DNA from: Lobosporangium transversale
Taxonomy: Eukaryota; Mortierellomycota; Mortierellomycetes; Mortierellales; Mortierellaceae
DNA: 64,000 nucleotides
NCBI RefSeq assembly: GCF_002105155.1
Contig: NW_019029037.1
Location: 1-64,000, forward strand
Direction of reading: 5' to 3'
Shown: piece after piece, positions 16,379 to 27,973 of the stretch
How positions within the stretch are numbered: position 1 is the first letter of the stretch
How the letters are laid out: the number at the start of each line of letters is the position of its first letter
Translations under genes and position numbers: made by a program
Notes under the pieces: model-generated
Seen by the model: only the letters and a program-made list of their open reading frames with translations
Databases searched by the model: none
Told to the model about the DNA's origin: nothing

Positions 16379-18218
16379 ATGGGCGCAACCATGGAAGTAA
16401 CTCGATACACTATCGGAATTTTTGCTTTGTTATCTGTAGTCTGCATTTGGGTGTCTTCCAGCTTCTTGATGAATGTAAGCAATAACCACCTATTTTCTAA
16501 AAAGATTAACAAGCTTCAAGGATGAACTCGTAATCAGAAGATTTTTTTTGTCATTTAATGAACTGGTGAACACTTGATCTATTCCTGTGCTTGTCCAGGC
16601 GTTCAGATATTGTGTGATCCACCCCTTATTGTGTGACTGATGCAAAGCATGTATTCATTTTAAATTAATCCCCCCTTTAGTCTTCATGTCGCGTTTTGAT
16701 TAAATCACCCAATATTTCCTCGCCCCTTTTGACACCTCCCATCCCTTGCTGCGCCTGACTCTATCACGCCATCATTACAACGGATGGTGCTAATTATATG
16801 CATTACACACATTCAGCATATACCACATACTGACATCCAATGTTTCCTGACTCGCTTCAAATTTGTAGAACATCTTTGCTGATAAAAATTATAACAAGCC
16901 CTTCTTTGTTACCTACGTCAATACCGCCAGTTTTTCACTCTACCTGCTGAGGCCGCTCTTCAAGCGATGGTGGAGACAGTGTACAGATGAGAAAGATAAA
17001 GCTCTGGCAGGACCAAGTGCTAATAAAGCGGTTATCAAAAGGTGCATAATCCCAGTCTAGATCTGTTGTTTTCGCACAGGGACATTTCTTCATGGTATGA
17101 TCTGACCCATTTCTCTTTTACATCTATCACAATTCTATAATACCCTTCAGTAGGGATTACTCTTATGGAAGTCTCGGCTCAGGATCTGTAGACACGACTA
17201 TGTCGACTGACTCTACAATGGAACAGGGACCAAGAGCCATTGACTCTGCTAATATTCCTCTTTCACATCGCGAAATAGCTCAGCTCAGCTTTGCTTTCTG
17301 TATTCTTTGGTTTGCAGCCAATTGGGCTACAAATGCCTCATTAGCGTATACCACTGTCGCCAGCTCGACCATCCTCGCCTCCATGTCTGGTTTCTTCACA
17401 CTCGCGATAGGAGCGCTTTTAAAGACCGAATCCTTCAGTATTATCAAGTTTGTTGCAGTCTGCGGGAGCGTACTGGGTGTAGCGCTCGTAAGCGGATCTG
17501 ACCGTGGTAGTTCTAATATTGAGCCCACAGCCCCTGCAGCGCCGTTATTTGGAGATTTCTTAGCTCTCATGTCTGCCTTCTTCTATGGATGTTATATTGT
17601 CTTGCTCAAACTCAAGATCCAGAATGAGAACCGGATCAACATGTCACTTTTCTTTGGGTTTGTTGGATTATTCAACTTGCTGCTCCTTTGGCCGATATTT
17701 GCTGTGCTGCATTGGACAGGGGTTGAGTCGTTCGAACTTCCAAGTGACCCGCGCATTATACTAATGATTGTGGTCAATGCTTTCGTTGGAACATTTGTGT
17801 ATGTCTCTTCGGCAGATAGTGTGTGTGATGATGTAAAGACCTGCGCGTTTATCTGTACTTTGGACTCATAAACACTGTAATGTCTCCTCTTTTTCTCATC
17901 TTCTTTAGATCTGACTATCTCTGGTTGTTGAGTATGCTAATGACTTCGCCTTTAGTCGTCACTCTTGGGTTATCCCTGACCATTCCGTTAGCATTGCTGG
18001 GTGATACTATTGGCCGTGGCCGCATCCTCGGTACCGGCTACTGGATTGGAGCAGGATTAGTGCTAGCAGGATTTTTCGGAGTTAACACTGCTACCTTACT
18101 TGAACAAGATAAAGAGATAATTGTGGTCAAGCAGACAACATCATCACAGGCAATAGCAGGGGAAAGAGAAGACCAAGCTCCCCTCCTTCCCCACGCGACA
18201 AGTTCATTGCAAAGGTGA
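16379..18218 (+). CDS. SLC35F5-like drug/metabolite transporter superfamily protein
   Basis: Four exons: 16379-16474, 16869-17041, 17151-17798 and 17909-18218, giving 408 residues. The sequence predicts about ten hydrophobic segments. The N-terminal block (TM1, then NYNKPFFVTYVNTASFSLYL) and the central AANWATNASLAYTTVASSTI with LGVALVSGSD are the signature of SLC35F5 and its yeast relatives at the vacuole or Golgi. The substrate is not evident. The acceptor of exon 3 is CAGTAG, a tandem NAG pair that would add or drop one Ser residue. A second, more distant family member is at 32653-34177. An in-frame second ATG lies 12 bp downstream of the chosen start. Confidence 0.9.
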
Positions 18219-18844
18219 CATCCCTGGATGGCCGACCCAATTTCTTTACAATATGTACCATATAATGCAAAATCAATACAGATCACAGCAGCCAGCAGAG
18301 GGCTAAGAACATGCGGCACACGAAGGCCATCGAAAGTACTTCTTTTTGTCAATAGATCAACTAGAAATAAAGTTAGGCTTGATGAAAGGAGCGTCAAAGG
18401 CATCTGACAAATTTCTCAAAAGTGACATTTGCTGCCAAAAAACGAAGGTAAGAAAACGAACGACCAAGAAGGCCAAAAAGTACAAGCAAGGAACCTGAAA
18501 CATGAAGGTTAGAAGCCTCGAAAGGCTTCTTATCAAGAAAAGCATGAAGATTTGCAGCTTGGCTTCCTTGGCACTCAATTTCAAAACATAGACATATGAA
18601 ATATGAAACTTTGATATTTCATTTAGCACTTCATAAAGTGTCATTCCTTGGCAGATATAAAATGAATGTTGGAATTAAACTTTGTGTAATAAGCTATTAA
18701 ACATCGATGTGTGTGCTCATGGCTTGGCAGCTGTGCGTATTTATACTGCATTGATGTCACTTCACAACTTTTTTTTCACATTCTTGATATCGAAGGCCTA
18801 TAAAAGCTTGCAGTTTCAATAGATTACAGACTATCAAGCTCACC
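18219..18844. other. Spacer with TATA box upstream of the EI24-domain gene
   Basis: No gene recognised. TATAAAAG at 18799-18806 lies 39 bp before the EI24-domain start codon and is a plausible core promoter element that would give a very short leader. Confidence 0.5.
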
Positions 18845-20380
18845 ATGCAGAATAATATACCGCCAACGCAACCACCACCTTACCAGCAGTTCCAACATCA
18901 GTCTACAACTCATTCGCGGCCAACACCTGGTTCACCGACATGGCCGACATCTCCATCGTCACCATTGTCTTCTCATGTCTCACGCAGGTCATCAACTGCT
19001 TCTTCCTCCTCCTCCTCCACTCAACTTTGCCTGCCTGACGACTACAATCCTCTACAATACCCTCCACCCTCGCGTGTACGAACAGGCACAGCACCCGACA
19101 TTGGTGATATTTCTGACTTGGAGGAAGCTCAAGAGGACAAAGTAGAAAATAGTGCCTTACAGGAACAGCAGGACTCATACCAGAACCAAGAGGAGGAAAA
19201 CCCAATGATTGGCGGCTTTCGTCCAAGCACAAAGGCGCATAAACAACACATTCAAGGTGTCAACGCCTCGCAAACACCCGTCAAACTTGGGAACAAGATT
19301 GGATCAAAATCTACTCAAAGCTACAAGCTTCGTTTACCGATTCAACCAAAAGAGTTTATCAGAGGTGTTCGCTTGGCCCTCCAAGGTTGTTTTATCGCCT
19401 TAACCAACCCTGATTTCAAGAATGGGCGTCTCTACAAGACTCTTCTTCGATTGCTGGTCTTTACAATGGTGGCTCATCTTGTGACACAAATCTTGTTCTT
19501 CTTGCCCATGGCCGCAATGGGAGCACTACTGCGAGTCTTCAGCTTTGCAGCGGATACGGATACGACGGAATCTCAGCGAGGAATAGAGGTTTTTTCAAAT
19601 AAGGCACACGAGTTGATGAGCTCAATCCCATTACTTGGCTTGTTATTTTTGAGATACCTGTATCCACAGTATCTTGATGACATCTTTGTGGATGCATTGA
19701 TGTATTCGGATCATTTATTGATACAGGAACATGAGCATGCAAAGCAGCAACAGGCCAGGGACCCCACAGCAGTTGACCCTACCTCCCCGTCGATTTACAT
19801 CATGGATCATCGTGGACCCTTCACACCAGCTTTATTAGCCTATCCTTATCGTGTACGACATTGGCAGGAAATGTGGCGATATGTCCGCCGAACCTGGAGA
19901 CGTCTCAAATGGGCATTATTATTCTTGGTTCTATCTTGGGTACCTGTCGTGGGTCGTTTTGCATTCCCTATTGCTTCCTTTCTGTCGACTATCCAATCCA
20001 TCGGTTCGAAACCTTTGGCCATTGTCTTTGCACTCATGTCATTCATGTTGCCGCGAAGCGTCTCTATCTATATCTTGAAAGGTTTCTTTGCATGCAGGGC
20101 TCTGACACGCGAGCTATTGGATCCTTACTTCATTCGTGTGGGAATGTCACATTACCAGAAACGGAAGTGGTTCAATTACAGAAAGAGTGTTCTCCTAGGA
20201 TTTGGTGTCGTGTTCTATATTGGATGCAGTATCCCTCTCATTGGTGTAGCCATCTATGGTCTGGCTCAAGCATCTTCTGCATTCGTTCTCCAATCACTCG
20301 CCGATCCGCCACCACCACCAGTTATCAAGCCCAAGGCCTCTTCTTCCAAGCGTAAAAATTCACATAGCAAACAAGAATAG
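18845..20380 (+). CDS. EI24-domain multi-pass membrane protein
   Basis: Single exon, 511 residues. Residues 1-160 are low-complexity, rich in Pro, Gln and Ser. From about 165 (PKEFIRGVRLALQGCFIALT) to 485 there are repeated hydrophobic segments in the EI24/CysZ-like arrangement, including LPMAAMGALLRVF, ELMSSIPLLGLLFLRYLYPQ, and IYILKGFFACRALTRELLDPYF, which fits the ER-resident EI24 (etoposide-induced 2.4) family. The C-terminal tail is basic. In animals EI24 acts at the ER in autophagy, and no role can be read from this sequence. It converges with the ZNF277 gene, with stops 67 bp apart. Confidence 0.85.
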   Translation: MQNNIPPTQPPPYQQFQHQSTTHSRPTPGSPTWPTSPSSPLSSHVSRRSSTASSSSSSTQLCLPDDYNPLQYPPPSRVRTGTAPDIGDISDLEEAQEDKVENSALQEQQDSYQNQEEENPMIGGFRPSTKAHKQHIQGVNASQTPVKLGNKIGSKSTQSYKLRLPIQPKEFIRGVRLALQGCFIALTNPDFKNGRLYKTLLRLLVFTMVAHLVTQILFFLPMAAMGALLRVFSFAADTDTTESQRGIEVFSNKAHELMSSIPLLGLLFLRYLYPQYLDDIFVDALMYSDHLLIQEHEHAKQQQARDPTAVDPTSPSIYIMDHRGPFTPALLAYPYRVRHWQEMWRYVRRTWRRLKWALLFLVLSWVPVVGRFAFPIASFLSTIQSIGSKPLAIVFALMSFMLPRSVSIYILKGFFACRALTRELLDPYFIRVGMSHYQKRKWFNYRKSVLLGFGVVFYIGCSIPLIGVAIYGLAQASSAFVLQSLADPPPPPVIKPKASSSKRKNSHSKQE

Positions 20381-20447
20381 ACAAAAGTGCCCAAAGTACC
20401 TGCAATAAAAATTGTTTAAAAGAAAAACTTTAATTATCTAAATTATA

Positions 20448-22287
20448 TTAGTCATCACCCTCATCGCTGTCATTTTCTTCAGAAGATATCACTCCAGGAT
20501 TCGACTCTGCAATATCGTCCTCCGAATCTTCCTCTCCAAAAATCATTAGCAGAGGATCGTTCTCAAGCATAGGCAGCAGGAACTGCGCATCCTTCCAGAA
20601 ATCTGCATCCATGCTTGGTACCTTGCTTCCACAACCTGCCTCCTGCAAATGCTTTACCAACCAATCCCCACTATCCTGATCCTCTTCCCTCTCACTCTGG
20701 AGATCTGCCTGTTGATTATTATTGTCCATATTCCGAGGATCCTTTGTTAAACAGTAGAAGCATAAACCCAACATTGTTTGACGACGGATGTAGTTGATCA
20801 GTGTGATGGTCTGATAAAAGTCCAGTCCTAGCCGGCGCCTCTCTCCTTCCAGATCAAACCCATGGGCCACCTTCATATGTTCACGTGCCTGTTGTGCTGA
20901 GTCGAAATATTGATCTTCAAACAAACACTTTGTCTTTTCCTCCTCTAATGCATCGTCCCAGTCAGCCCATGAGTCATCTCTACGGTCATCATCCGAGTCG
21001 TACCGATCATGCTCAAAGTTCTCCCAGTTTTTGCCAGGTTCCAAATAATTAATCACGTAAAACTGGTCATAGAGACGATTGCGGGCGCTGATTTTGAAGT
21101 GCTTCTTCTTACGCATGTGCTTCCGGAGAACCGCTGGCGATGTAAATGTCTTTTCGCAGTAAAGGCATTGAAGGCTTGTAAAAAAAAAATAAAAATAAAA
21201 AAAAATAAAGAAAAAAAAGTTAGTTGTGTCATTCATTTAAAAGAAATTAAATGGCTATGAGACATGTTGCTGAGTATAGGTCTCACCTAGTCAGCTTGGC
21301 TTCTAGCATATCCAGAAACTCATTCACATTGACAAGATTATCTGGTAGACCAATGTTGAAATTATGTTCAGCAAACATATGTTTAAACAAAATCGATCTA
21401 AATAGAAGAAAGAAAAAAGATAGGGGAAAGCAAAAGCAAGCAATTAGAAAAAGAAAAGAATAGGAGAAAAAAAAAATAACTAGAACAGAGACTTGCCTGT
21501 TATCGCAGATGTTCTTGCAGAAGAGACACTTTCGTTTCAGTTTAGCATCCTCATGTCGCTCCTTCTCCTGGAGTTTTAAAATTTCATTCAACTTTTCGCG
21601 TTGAATCACATCTCTCAAAACTCGATCCGAAGCCAAAACCAACGGATCAATTGTATAAAATTCGTCCGCCTCATTCTCTTTCGCCGCCACATTCTCAATA
21701 CCCTTGGCTTCGATCTCATTAGCCCAATGGTTCAGATATCGATCTAGCATAATAAACATATGATGAATGTTCTTGAACACAATCTTGTGTGCTTCCTTCA
21801 AATGGAGAACGAGCGAGGTCGAGTCTGTAAGAGGATCTGTCATATCACAGGATTGGAAAGGGCAATGGATCATGATCGTAATATGGTATGGAAGACGGTT
21901 CGATCCAGATCCTGAAGCAGAGGCCAAATCGTCTGATTGAGAAGAATCAGAGCCACTAGAGATAGAACTGGAGCGAGAGCGGCTCATTTGCTTGCTACTA
22001 CTACCATTACCACCACCACCAACGTTTGCCTTTGTTGTGGCTACATTAGTAGATGTAGAAGACGCATCCTTTCTAGTTGCCTTCTTGTTGCTGTGATGGT
22101 GATGGTTGTGGTGTCCGGTCCTGTTGCTACTGCTCCCTGCATATTTGTCTGCTGCAGCGCTTCGCAACGACTCGGGTTTGGAGGACAAGGGTGTAGCAGA
22201 GCCTCCAGCAGTGGAAAAGGGGCGCTGTGGTTTATGACCTGTCGAGTGCTTGGAAGTAACAGTGGTCCACTCGCCTTCATTGCTCAT
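20448..22287 (-). CDS. ZNF277-family C2H2 zinc finger protein
   Basis: Three exons: 21497-22287, 21287-21397 and 20448-21174, giving 542 residues. Residues 1-140 are Ser/His-rich and disordered. Then come C2H2-like fingers: CPFQSCDM...HLKEAH, CLFCKNIC...HMFAEHNFNIGLPDN, CLYCEKTF...HMRKKKH, and CLFEDQYFDSAQQAREHMKVAHGF. Matching ZNF277 blocks include DQFYVINYLEPGKNWE, DDSWADWDD, and LDFYQTITLINYIRRQ, and the acidic tail. The first intron uses a GC donor (GCAAGT at 21496). The human homologue binds RPS2, but function in fungi is not established. It is divergent from CDK7, with 198 bp between starts. Confidence 0.9.
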
Positions 22288-22485
22288 GTTATACTATGCA
22301 AATTGAACAGTGATCTAAGCTGAATGGAAAGCGAGGTCAATGGAATGAAAAAGAAGAAAAGAGTTCGGAGTGTGGAGTTTTTCTTTTCTTTTTGACATTG
22401 CTGTTGGAATGTGGCTTGTGGCTATAGGAGTGAAATGGTGGCAAGACCTTTCTGCATTCATTCACACCACGCCTTCTCTTCCGCA
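22288..22485. promoter_or_regulatory. Bidirectional promoter of ZNF277 and CDK7
   Basis: 198 bp between divergent start codons. It must carry both 5' leaders and control elements. No named motif was identified. Confidence 0.55.
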
Positions 22486-24340
22486 ATGGCATCCATCAGA
22501 AATCACGCAGAACAACATAATGCAGACATCTACAGGGACTACAAGAAAGATAAGAAGGTTGGAGAGGGTGCTTATGCCGTTGTATATGTTGGTATGACCA
22601 TAGCTCTATGCAACAACGTGGTCGATGACTATGTTGAGAAAAAAAAATGGCATATCAGGAGAATAGGACATGTACTATCGATAACAGTGAACTCATCAAC
22701 ATACGCAAAACAACATTTAAAAAAATGTACTCATAGGGCGACAACTATCAACAAAGAAGGTAGTAGCTATCAAAAAGATCAAGATTGGTCAGTTTAAAGA
22801 TGGGCTTGATATGAGTGCTATTCGTGAGGTCAAGACCTTACAGGAACTGCGGCATCCAAATGTGATTGAGGCACGTTTATTATAACTATTTTTTTTCCCT
22901 TCAAAACCTTACATGAAATTATGAGCCATTAACCTTGGAATAAACCCTTTGTAATATGAATGATTTATAGCTGATGGAAGTTTACTTTCACAAGACAAAT
23001 CTCAACCTTGTCCTTGAATTCTTGGAATCTGATCTGGAGATGATCATCAAAGATAAAAGCATCGTGTTCATGCCGGGAGATGTTAAGCACTGGATGCTCA
23101 TGACTCTCCGTGGCCTTGACCACTGTCACAGAAATTGGATCCTTCATAGGGTATGAAGCGCATTACGGTTTAAAGTGAAGGCCTATCGCGGAAGAAGAAG
23201 AAAAATACTTATGCTGTTTTCATTTGTTCTTCTTATTATTTCAATATAGGATATGAAACCAAACAACTTGCTTTTGGGGCGAGATGGACAGCTCAAACTT
23301 GCAGATTTTGGTTTAGCTCGAGACTTTGGAGATCGCAATCGGCAATTAACCGCACAAGTTGTCACCAGGTTAGAATGACAGTTAAGGAATTGATTACTAA
23401 GTAACTTTGTGGCTTCAGCCCAACCTTGGATTAAATGTTCTATTCTTTCATCTTTTCTTTTATTTAATAGATGGTATCGAGCGCCAGAGCTACTTTTCGG
23501 TGCTAGGGAATACGGATACGGTGTAGATATTTGGGCTATTGGGTGCATTTTTGCTGAACTTTTGCTTCGAAACCCATACTTACCTGGTAATACCGATATG
23601 GATCAGCTGGATACGATGTTCAGGGCATTGGGAACTCCTACAGAAGCAGATTGGCCTGTATGCTGAGTGACTATAGCTTTGCAATATGTTATCTAATGGC
23701 ATGATCAGAGAAGCGAATACCCCACTAAACCGCCTATATCATTTCATCTAAATATCTTCTTCTTCAGGGAATGGAGTCCTTACCTAACTACATTAAGTTT
23801 AAACAATATCCAAAAACGCCTCTTAGGCTTTTATTCACAGCGGCAGGAGCGGATACACTTGAACTCTTAGAAAGCATGTTAATTTATGATCCTAACCGCC
23901 GTATATCAGCACGAGAAGTATGTGGTTATAACCAACCAATATGTCCATATATACAGCTGCATTGAGAGAAATAGCTCGCAACTATTGTAATATTCACCAC
24001 CTTTTTCACAATCTTTAGGCACTGCTTCATCCTTACTTCTTCAACAAGCCAAGGCCAACACCCTTGGAAAATTTACCCAAACATGTACGTGAGACCCCAG
24101 AAGCAGCTAAACTCAAGCGAAAAGCAGAAGCTCTCGGTACGTGCTATGAACATGGCGAAAAAAAAGGGCTCCATGGAGAGAGTGAGTACAATCCAATCTA
24201 ACTCTTTTATTGCCTCAAATTCAAAACGTTATTCTTTCCTTCTATGCAAATATGATTTTGAAATACTAGACGCATATGATTTAACATCAGAAGATGGCAA
24301 GAGACTCGCTCGCCGGCTTGATTTTACAGGCATGTCATAG
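22486..24340 (+). CDS. Cyclin-dependent kinase 7 (TFIIH/CAK kinase)
   Basis: Eight exons: 22486-22591, 22737-22870, 22971-23150, 23250-23368, 23471-23657, 23768-23917, 24019-24136 and 24270-24340, giving 354 residues (human CDK7 is 346). It shows [17 protein letters not shown], the PSTAIRE-equivalent [17 protein letters not shown] at 139-146, [20 protein letters not shown] (159-178) and [20 protein letters not shown]. The NR-x-x-TxQVVTRWYR segment is specific to CDK7 among the CDKs. Thr174 is the T-loop phosphosite equivalent. The kinase phosphorylates the RNA polymerase II tail and activates other CDKs. Intron 2 begins with GCACGT, a weak GC donor. The C-terminal tail is basic and short. Confidence 0.95.
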
Positions 24341-24360
24341 GTTAGTTGTCATAGAACTGC

Positions 24361-24405
24361 CTTTAAATAACAAATGCCTTTAAATAACAAATGCCTCTAA
24401 ATTGC
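24361..24405 (+). repeat. 17-bp tandem repeat in the CDK7-YbeY spacer
   Basis: Two perfect copies of CTTTAAATAACAAATGC followed by a partial third (CTCTAAATTGC). It occupies a quarter of the 189-bp gap between the CDK7 stop and the YbeY start. Confidence 0.85.
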
Positions 24406-24529
24406 CGTGGTGAGTTTTTGTGTGGCTGAACGCGTGGCGGAGCGTTGATTCCAAAATGAAGGCAATAAACAATAAATGAATCTTCAAAAAGAATGAGACA
24501 TGGCTTCATGTTAAACCTGACTCATCGCT

Positions 24530-25274
24530 ATGATTCGATTGATAAACAAACAATACATATTCCGTTTGGACAAGCCGAGTATCAAAAAGACAATTCAGAT
24601 GCTCATAACTGCAGCAGGATATCCCAATTATGACATTGGCGTCATGTTTACTGTTGACAAGACAATACGCAAGTTGAATAGAGAGTACAGAGGGAAAGAT
24701 AAACCTACAGACATTCTATCGTTTCCTTTTGTAGAGGTACAATACTACACTCTTCGAATATGTTAACATGAGATTATGTATGAGTATTGTCATATTGAGC
24801 TTGTGGAGATTTTTATTTTCTCGTCTATTGTGGATAGGCACTAAAACCGGGAAAGCTACCAAAACCACAGTCGGTTGATGAAAGAAATTTGGGCGATATT
24901 GTTATATCAATGCGCTATCTCGATCGCTGGTGTGGAGAACACGGTGTTGACATTAATGATCGACTACCAGTCCTCTATGCTCATGGAATATGCCATTTGC
25001 TTGGATACGATCATGAGAACAAAAAGGATTACTTGAAGGCATGTTTTTTATTATTTTTTCCTCATTACCATTAAAATCGCGAACTTCAAGCATGTATACA
25101 AGCTTAACTTCTTTTTTATTATATCTACAACTACTTTCACTAAAAAAAAAAAAAAAAAAAAAAAAAAAGATGAGACGTAAAGAGCGCAAGATCCTTGATC
25201 AGATGAATGAATGGAAGGCCATTATTGAAGAACAGAACGACTCAAGTTCAAAGGCAAAATCTTCACGACAATAA
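24530..25274 (+). CDS. YbeY-family endoribonuclease, probably mitochondrial
   Basis: Three exons: 24530-24736, 24838-25038 and 25170-25274, giving 170 residues, normal for YbeY. Typical blocks are NREYRGKDKPTDILSFPF, GDIVIS and the zinc-binding HGICHLLGYDHE, with His118, His122 and His128 as ligands. In bacteria YbeY processes rRNA, and the human homologue acts in mitochondria on the mitoribosome. The N terminus here (MIRLINKQYIFRLDK) is basic and could be a short presequence. The second intron has a GC donor (GCATGT at 25039) and ends in 27 As directly before the acceptor G, so it lacks a pyrimidine tract. Confidence 0.9.
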
Positions 25275-25392
25275 TCATGAAGCCAGGTCTCTGATCTTTT
25301 ATTAAAAATATATATATGTATATGGCAAAGAAGTTGAATCCAAGGAACTAATACTGAGTGTCAAATGAAGGAACAACTGTTTGACATGCCTT

Positions 25393-27060
25393 TTAAACTA
25401 ATGTTTTCTGGTTGAGTTCTTCAGCAGCCTTTCTCTCTGCTTTGATGATTTCGATTTCATGAAGCTGCCTCTTGCGTTCCTGCTCTTCACGCTCATACAA
25501 AGCCACGTCCTCCATCTTCGCCTTACGATCGCCCATCCAAAGCAACAGCATGGGCACAAAAAAGTACAGAACACAGGCAATGACGATGCAATTCCATTTG
25601 AAGCCATGCTTTTGATAAACAAACCCTGCCAAGATCGGTCCGATCAACATTCCAAAACTGAACGCTATATTGAAGATCGCGAACGCTCTCGCATATGCAT
25701 TCTTGTCTCCCGTTCGTCGTACCACGGCTGAAATCTCGCCCAAAACTGGGGCAATGAAACTGGAGGTTGAAAGACCAATACAGATCAGATTTAGGATAAT
25801 ACCCCACAGCGGCTTACTTTCGATACTGAGGATAAGCATAAAGCTGGCACAACAAGCCACGGCGCCAGCGCAGAGATAGCGAGCACCATAGCGGTCCGAT
25901 ATCCATCCAGCCAAGGGAGAAACAATGGTCGGCATAGTAAAAGCAATAAAGACAAGACCAATCTGACCTTCAGTCATGCCAAAACGAGCATTAAGGTAGT
26001 AAGGGAGTGTGGGTTCGAGAGAAGCTAGATCAAAGGCTTCGAGCGTGGTGACACATACAGCGGCAAGCAAACGAGGAGTGATTATCAGCCTCCAAATAGA
26101 GGTCTGTTTGGGTTCCTCGATCTCCTCGCCTCTAGCTATGGCACGTTCCCGGAGCTCGGGTTCAAATTGGCGGATTAAGAGTACTTCATCTGCGCGCATT
26201 TCGATCAGTATGGAGAGGCAAAAGATGTCCAGGGCTGCAAAGGCGATGCAGAAGTAAAATGGTGCCTTGGCTCCGAATGCATCGTGAAGAACTCCACCAA
26301 TTGGGGGCCCACCTAGGAGGCCCATTGTATGTCCAATAAGTGATTTGCCCATTTGAACGCCCATCTGGTTGGCCGGGAACGAGTCCGTCATCAAAGCCAG
26401 CCCCAAGGTCCAGACAGCGCCTCCAGAAACGCCTTGACAGAAACGAGCGATGATCAAGAGCCAGTAAGTTCTGGCCAACATGAAAATAATAGTTGCAATC
26501 AGCATACCAGAAAGGCCAATTATCATAGGTAGACGACGCGAGGCCATCTTATCGGAGAGAGTACCAAAGAGAGGTGAAGCGGACATGATACCAGCAGCAT
26601 AAACGGCAACAAGGACACCGGTCATAGTCGAGTCACCATTCATTTCCTTGATAATAGAAGGCATAATAGGGATGATGATGCCATAAGTGACCATGTCCGT
26701 GAAGAGAGCAAGGAGGATGGTCAGAGTAATGAAGTTCTTCGAGGTACGAAGTCCAAACAAAAAAGGCCTATTCGGCATTTCAGTCACCGGTTCAGTATAT
26801 GGTGAGACCTGGTCGGGAGCGCCGAGAGTACTGGGGACAGGACCCCTTTCAAGGATGTTTAGGGAGTCGACATCGTTGTTGTCATCATTGTTAATGATAC
26901 CAGACTCGTGTTTGGGGTTGAAAGCTAAAGAGTTGGTGGGTGTGAGTGTGAGTGTGGTAGTGTTGTTGGTGTTGCCTGTGGAATGAATTGCACGATCTGC
27001 GTCACAAGGGTTTCCTGTGGAAAGATTTACGGCGTTTTCATGGGCAGCAACTGGTTGCAT
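25393..27060 (-). CDS. Major facilitator superfamily transporter, DHA1/SLC18-like
   Basis: Single exon, 555 residues, about twelve hydrophobic segments. The first transmembrane block LFTDMVTYGIIIPIMPSI, then the loop GTLSDKMASRRLPMIIG (MFS motif A), ARFCQGVSGGAVWTLGLAL and the motif-C-like GLLGGPPIGGVLHDAFG place it with the drug/H+ antiporter and vesicular amine transporter group. The N-terminal 110 residues are disordered, rich in Asn and Thr. The substrate cannot be read. The lack of introns contrasts with its neighbours. Its stop is 118 bp from that of YbeY (convergent). Confidence 0.9.
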   Translation of the reverse strand: MQPVAAHENAVNLSTGNPCDADRAIHSTGNTNNTTTLTLTPTNSLAFNPKHESGIINNDDNNDVDSLNILERGPVPSTLGAPDQVSPYTEPVTEMPNRPFLFGLRTSKNFITLTILLALFTDMVTYGIIIPIMPSIIKEMNGDSTMTGVLVAVYAAGIMSASPLFGTLSDKMASRRLPMIIGLSGMLIATIIFMLARTYWLLIIARFCQGVSGGAVWTLGLALMTDSFPANQMGVQMGKSLIGHTMGLLGGPPIGGVLHDAFGAKAPFYFCIAFAALDIFCLSILIEMRADEVLLIRQFEPELRERAIARGEEIEEPKQTSIWRLIITPRLLAAVCVTTLEAFDLASLEPTLPYYLNARFGMTEGQIGLVFIAFTMPTIVSPLAGWISDRYGARYLCAGAVACCASFMLILSIESKPLWGIILNLICIGLSTSSFIAPVLGEISAVVRRTGDKNAYARAFAIFNIAFSFGMLIGPILAGFVYQKHGFKWNCIVIACVLYFFVPMLLLWMGDRKAKMEDVALYEREEQERKRQLHEIEIIKAERKAAEELNQKTLV

Positions 27061-27973
27061 GTGAGGTTAATTTGTTCTTCTTGGAGAGGAAAACAAAGGT
27101 GGAGGGATAATTCTAGATGTGGAAGAGGGTAAAGGTATTGTCCATAACGATAAATTTCGTGTAGATGGAGTTTTTTTTTTTTTTTTTTTTTTGAGAAAGG
27201 ATACTGAGTGTTGTGGAAGAAAAGAGAGAAAGAAAGTGAAAAGTGGAGATGCGCATCATTTTATAGGTTTGTTCATTCGCCTTAATCTGGTAGACAATCG
27301 AGTTATTGTAAGGTACATGTATATTGTTGTCACAAAGTGAATTACAAATGTGTGAGAGCGGAGAAGAAAAGTTTCCAAAGGGGACATGGGCGGAAGCTCA
27401 AATAAAACCGAACAATAGTCATGTATAGAGAGCCAATCTGAGTTTTTTTTTCTTTCTGTGGGATTCCATTGGCACGTTTTAGATGCCTATTAGCCATGCT
27501 GCCTTTGACTATCTGGATATCAATATCCGAAGGGAACCTCGCCAGTTGATGTATTGTATCTGTTGAGACCTTGTTCATGCCTTATATCGCTTGATTTACG
27601 ATCTCAGATCCTGCCCCACCTCTTTCAATTTGTATCTTTGTATGTATCAAATAAATGTAACACTCGTTATTGTTTTCATAGCTTAAACAAGGTAGCAATT
27701 GAATAAATGTTCTTATTTTTTTTCCTCCGGAACGTTATCCTATTCTAATATGGTAAAGTTCTACCTGAATGTTTGTATGTATAAATGTTAATCTGTTGTG
27801 CATGGTTTCCGCAAAAGTAAAAAAAAAGAAAAAAAAAAAAAAAAAAGATGAAATCTAGCCGCATATGGACCAGAAGCCAGCGGTATGAATCTTTACTTTT
27901 CTTGGAATGGAATTTCTTTTTTACGAAGGATAAAAAAAAAATAAAATAAAAAAGCCAGCTTTTCCAAGGTTGC

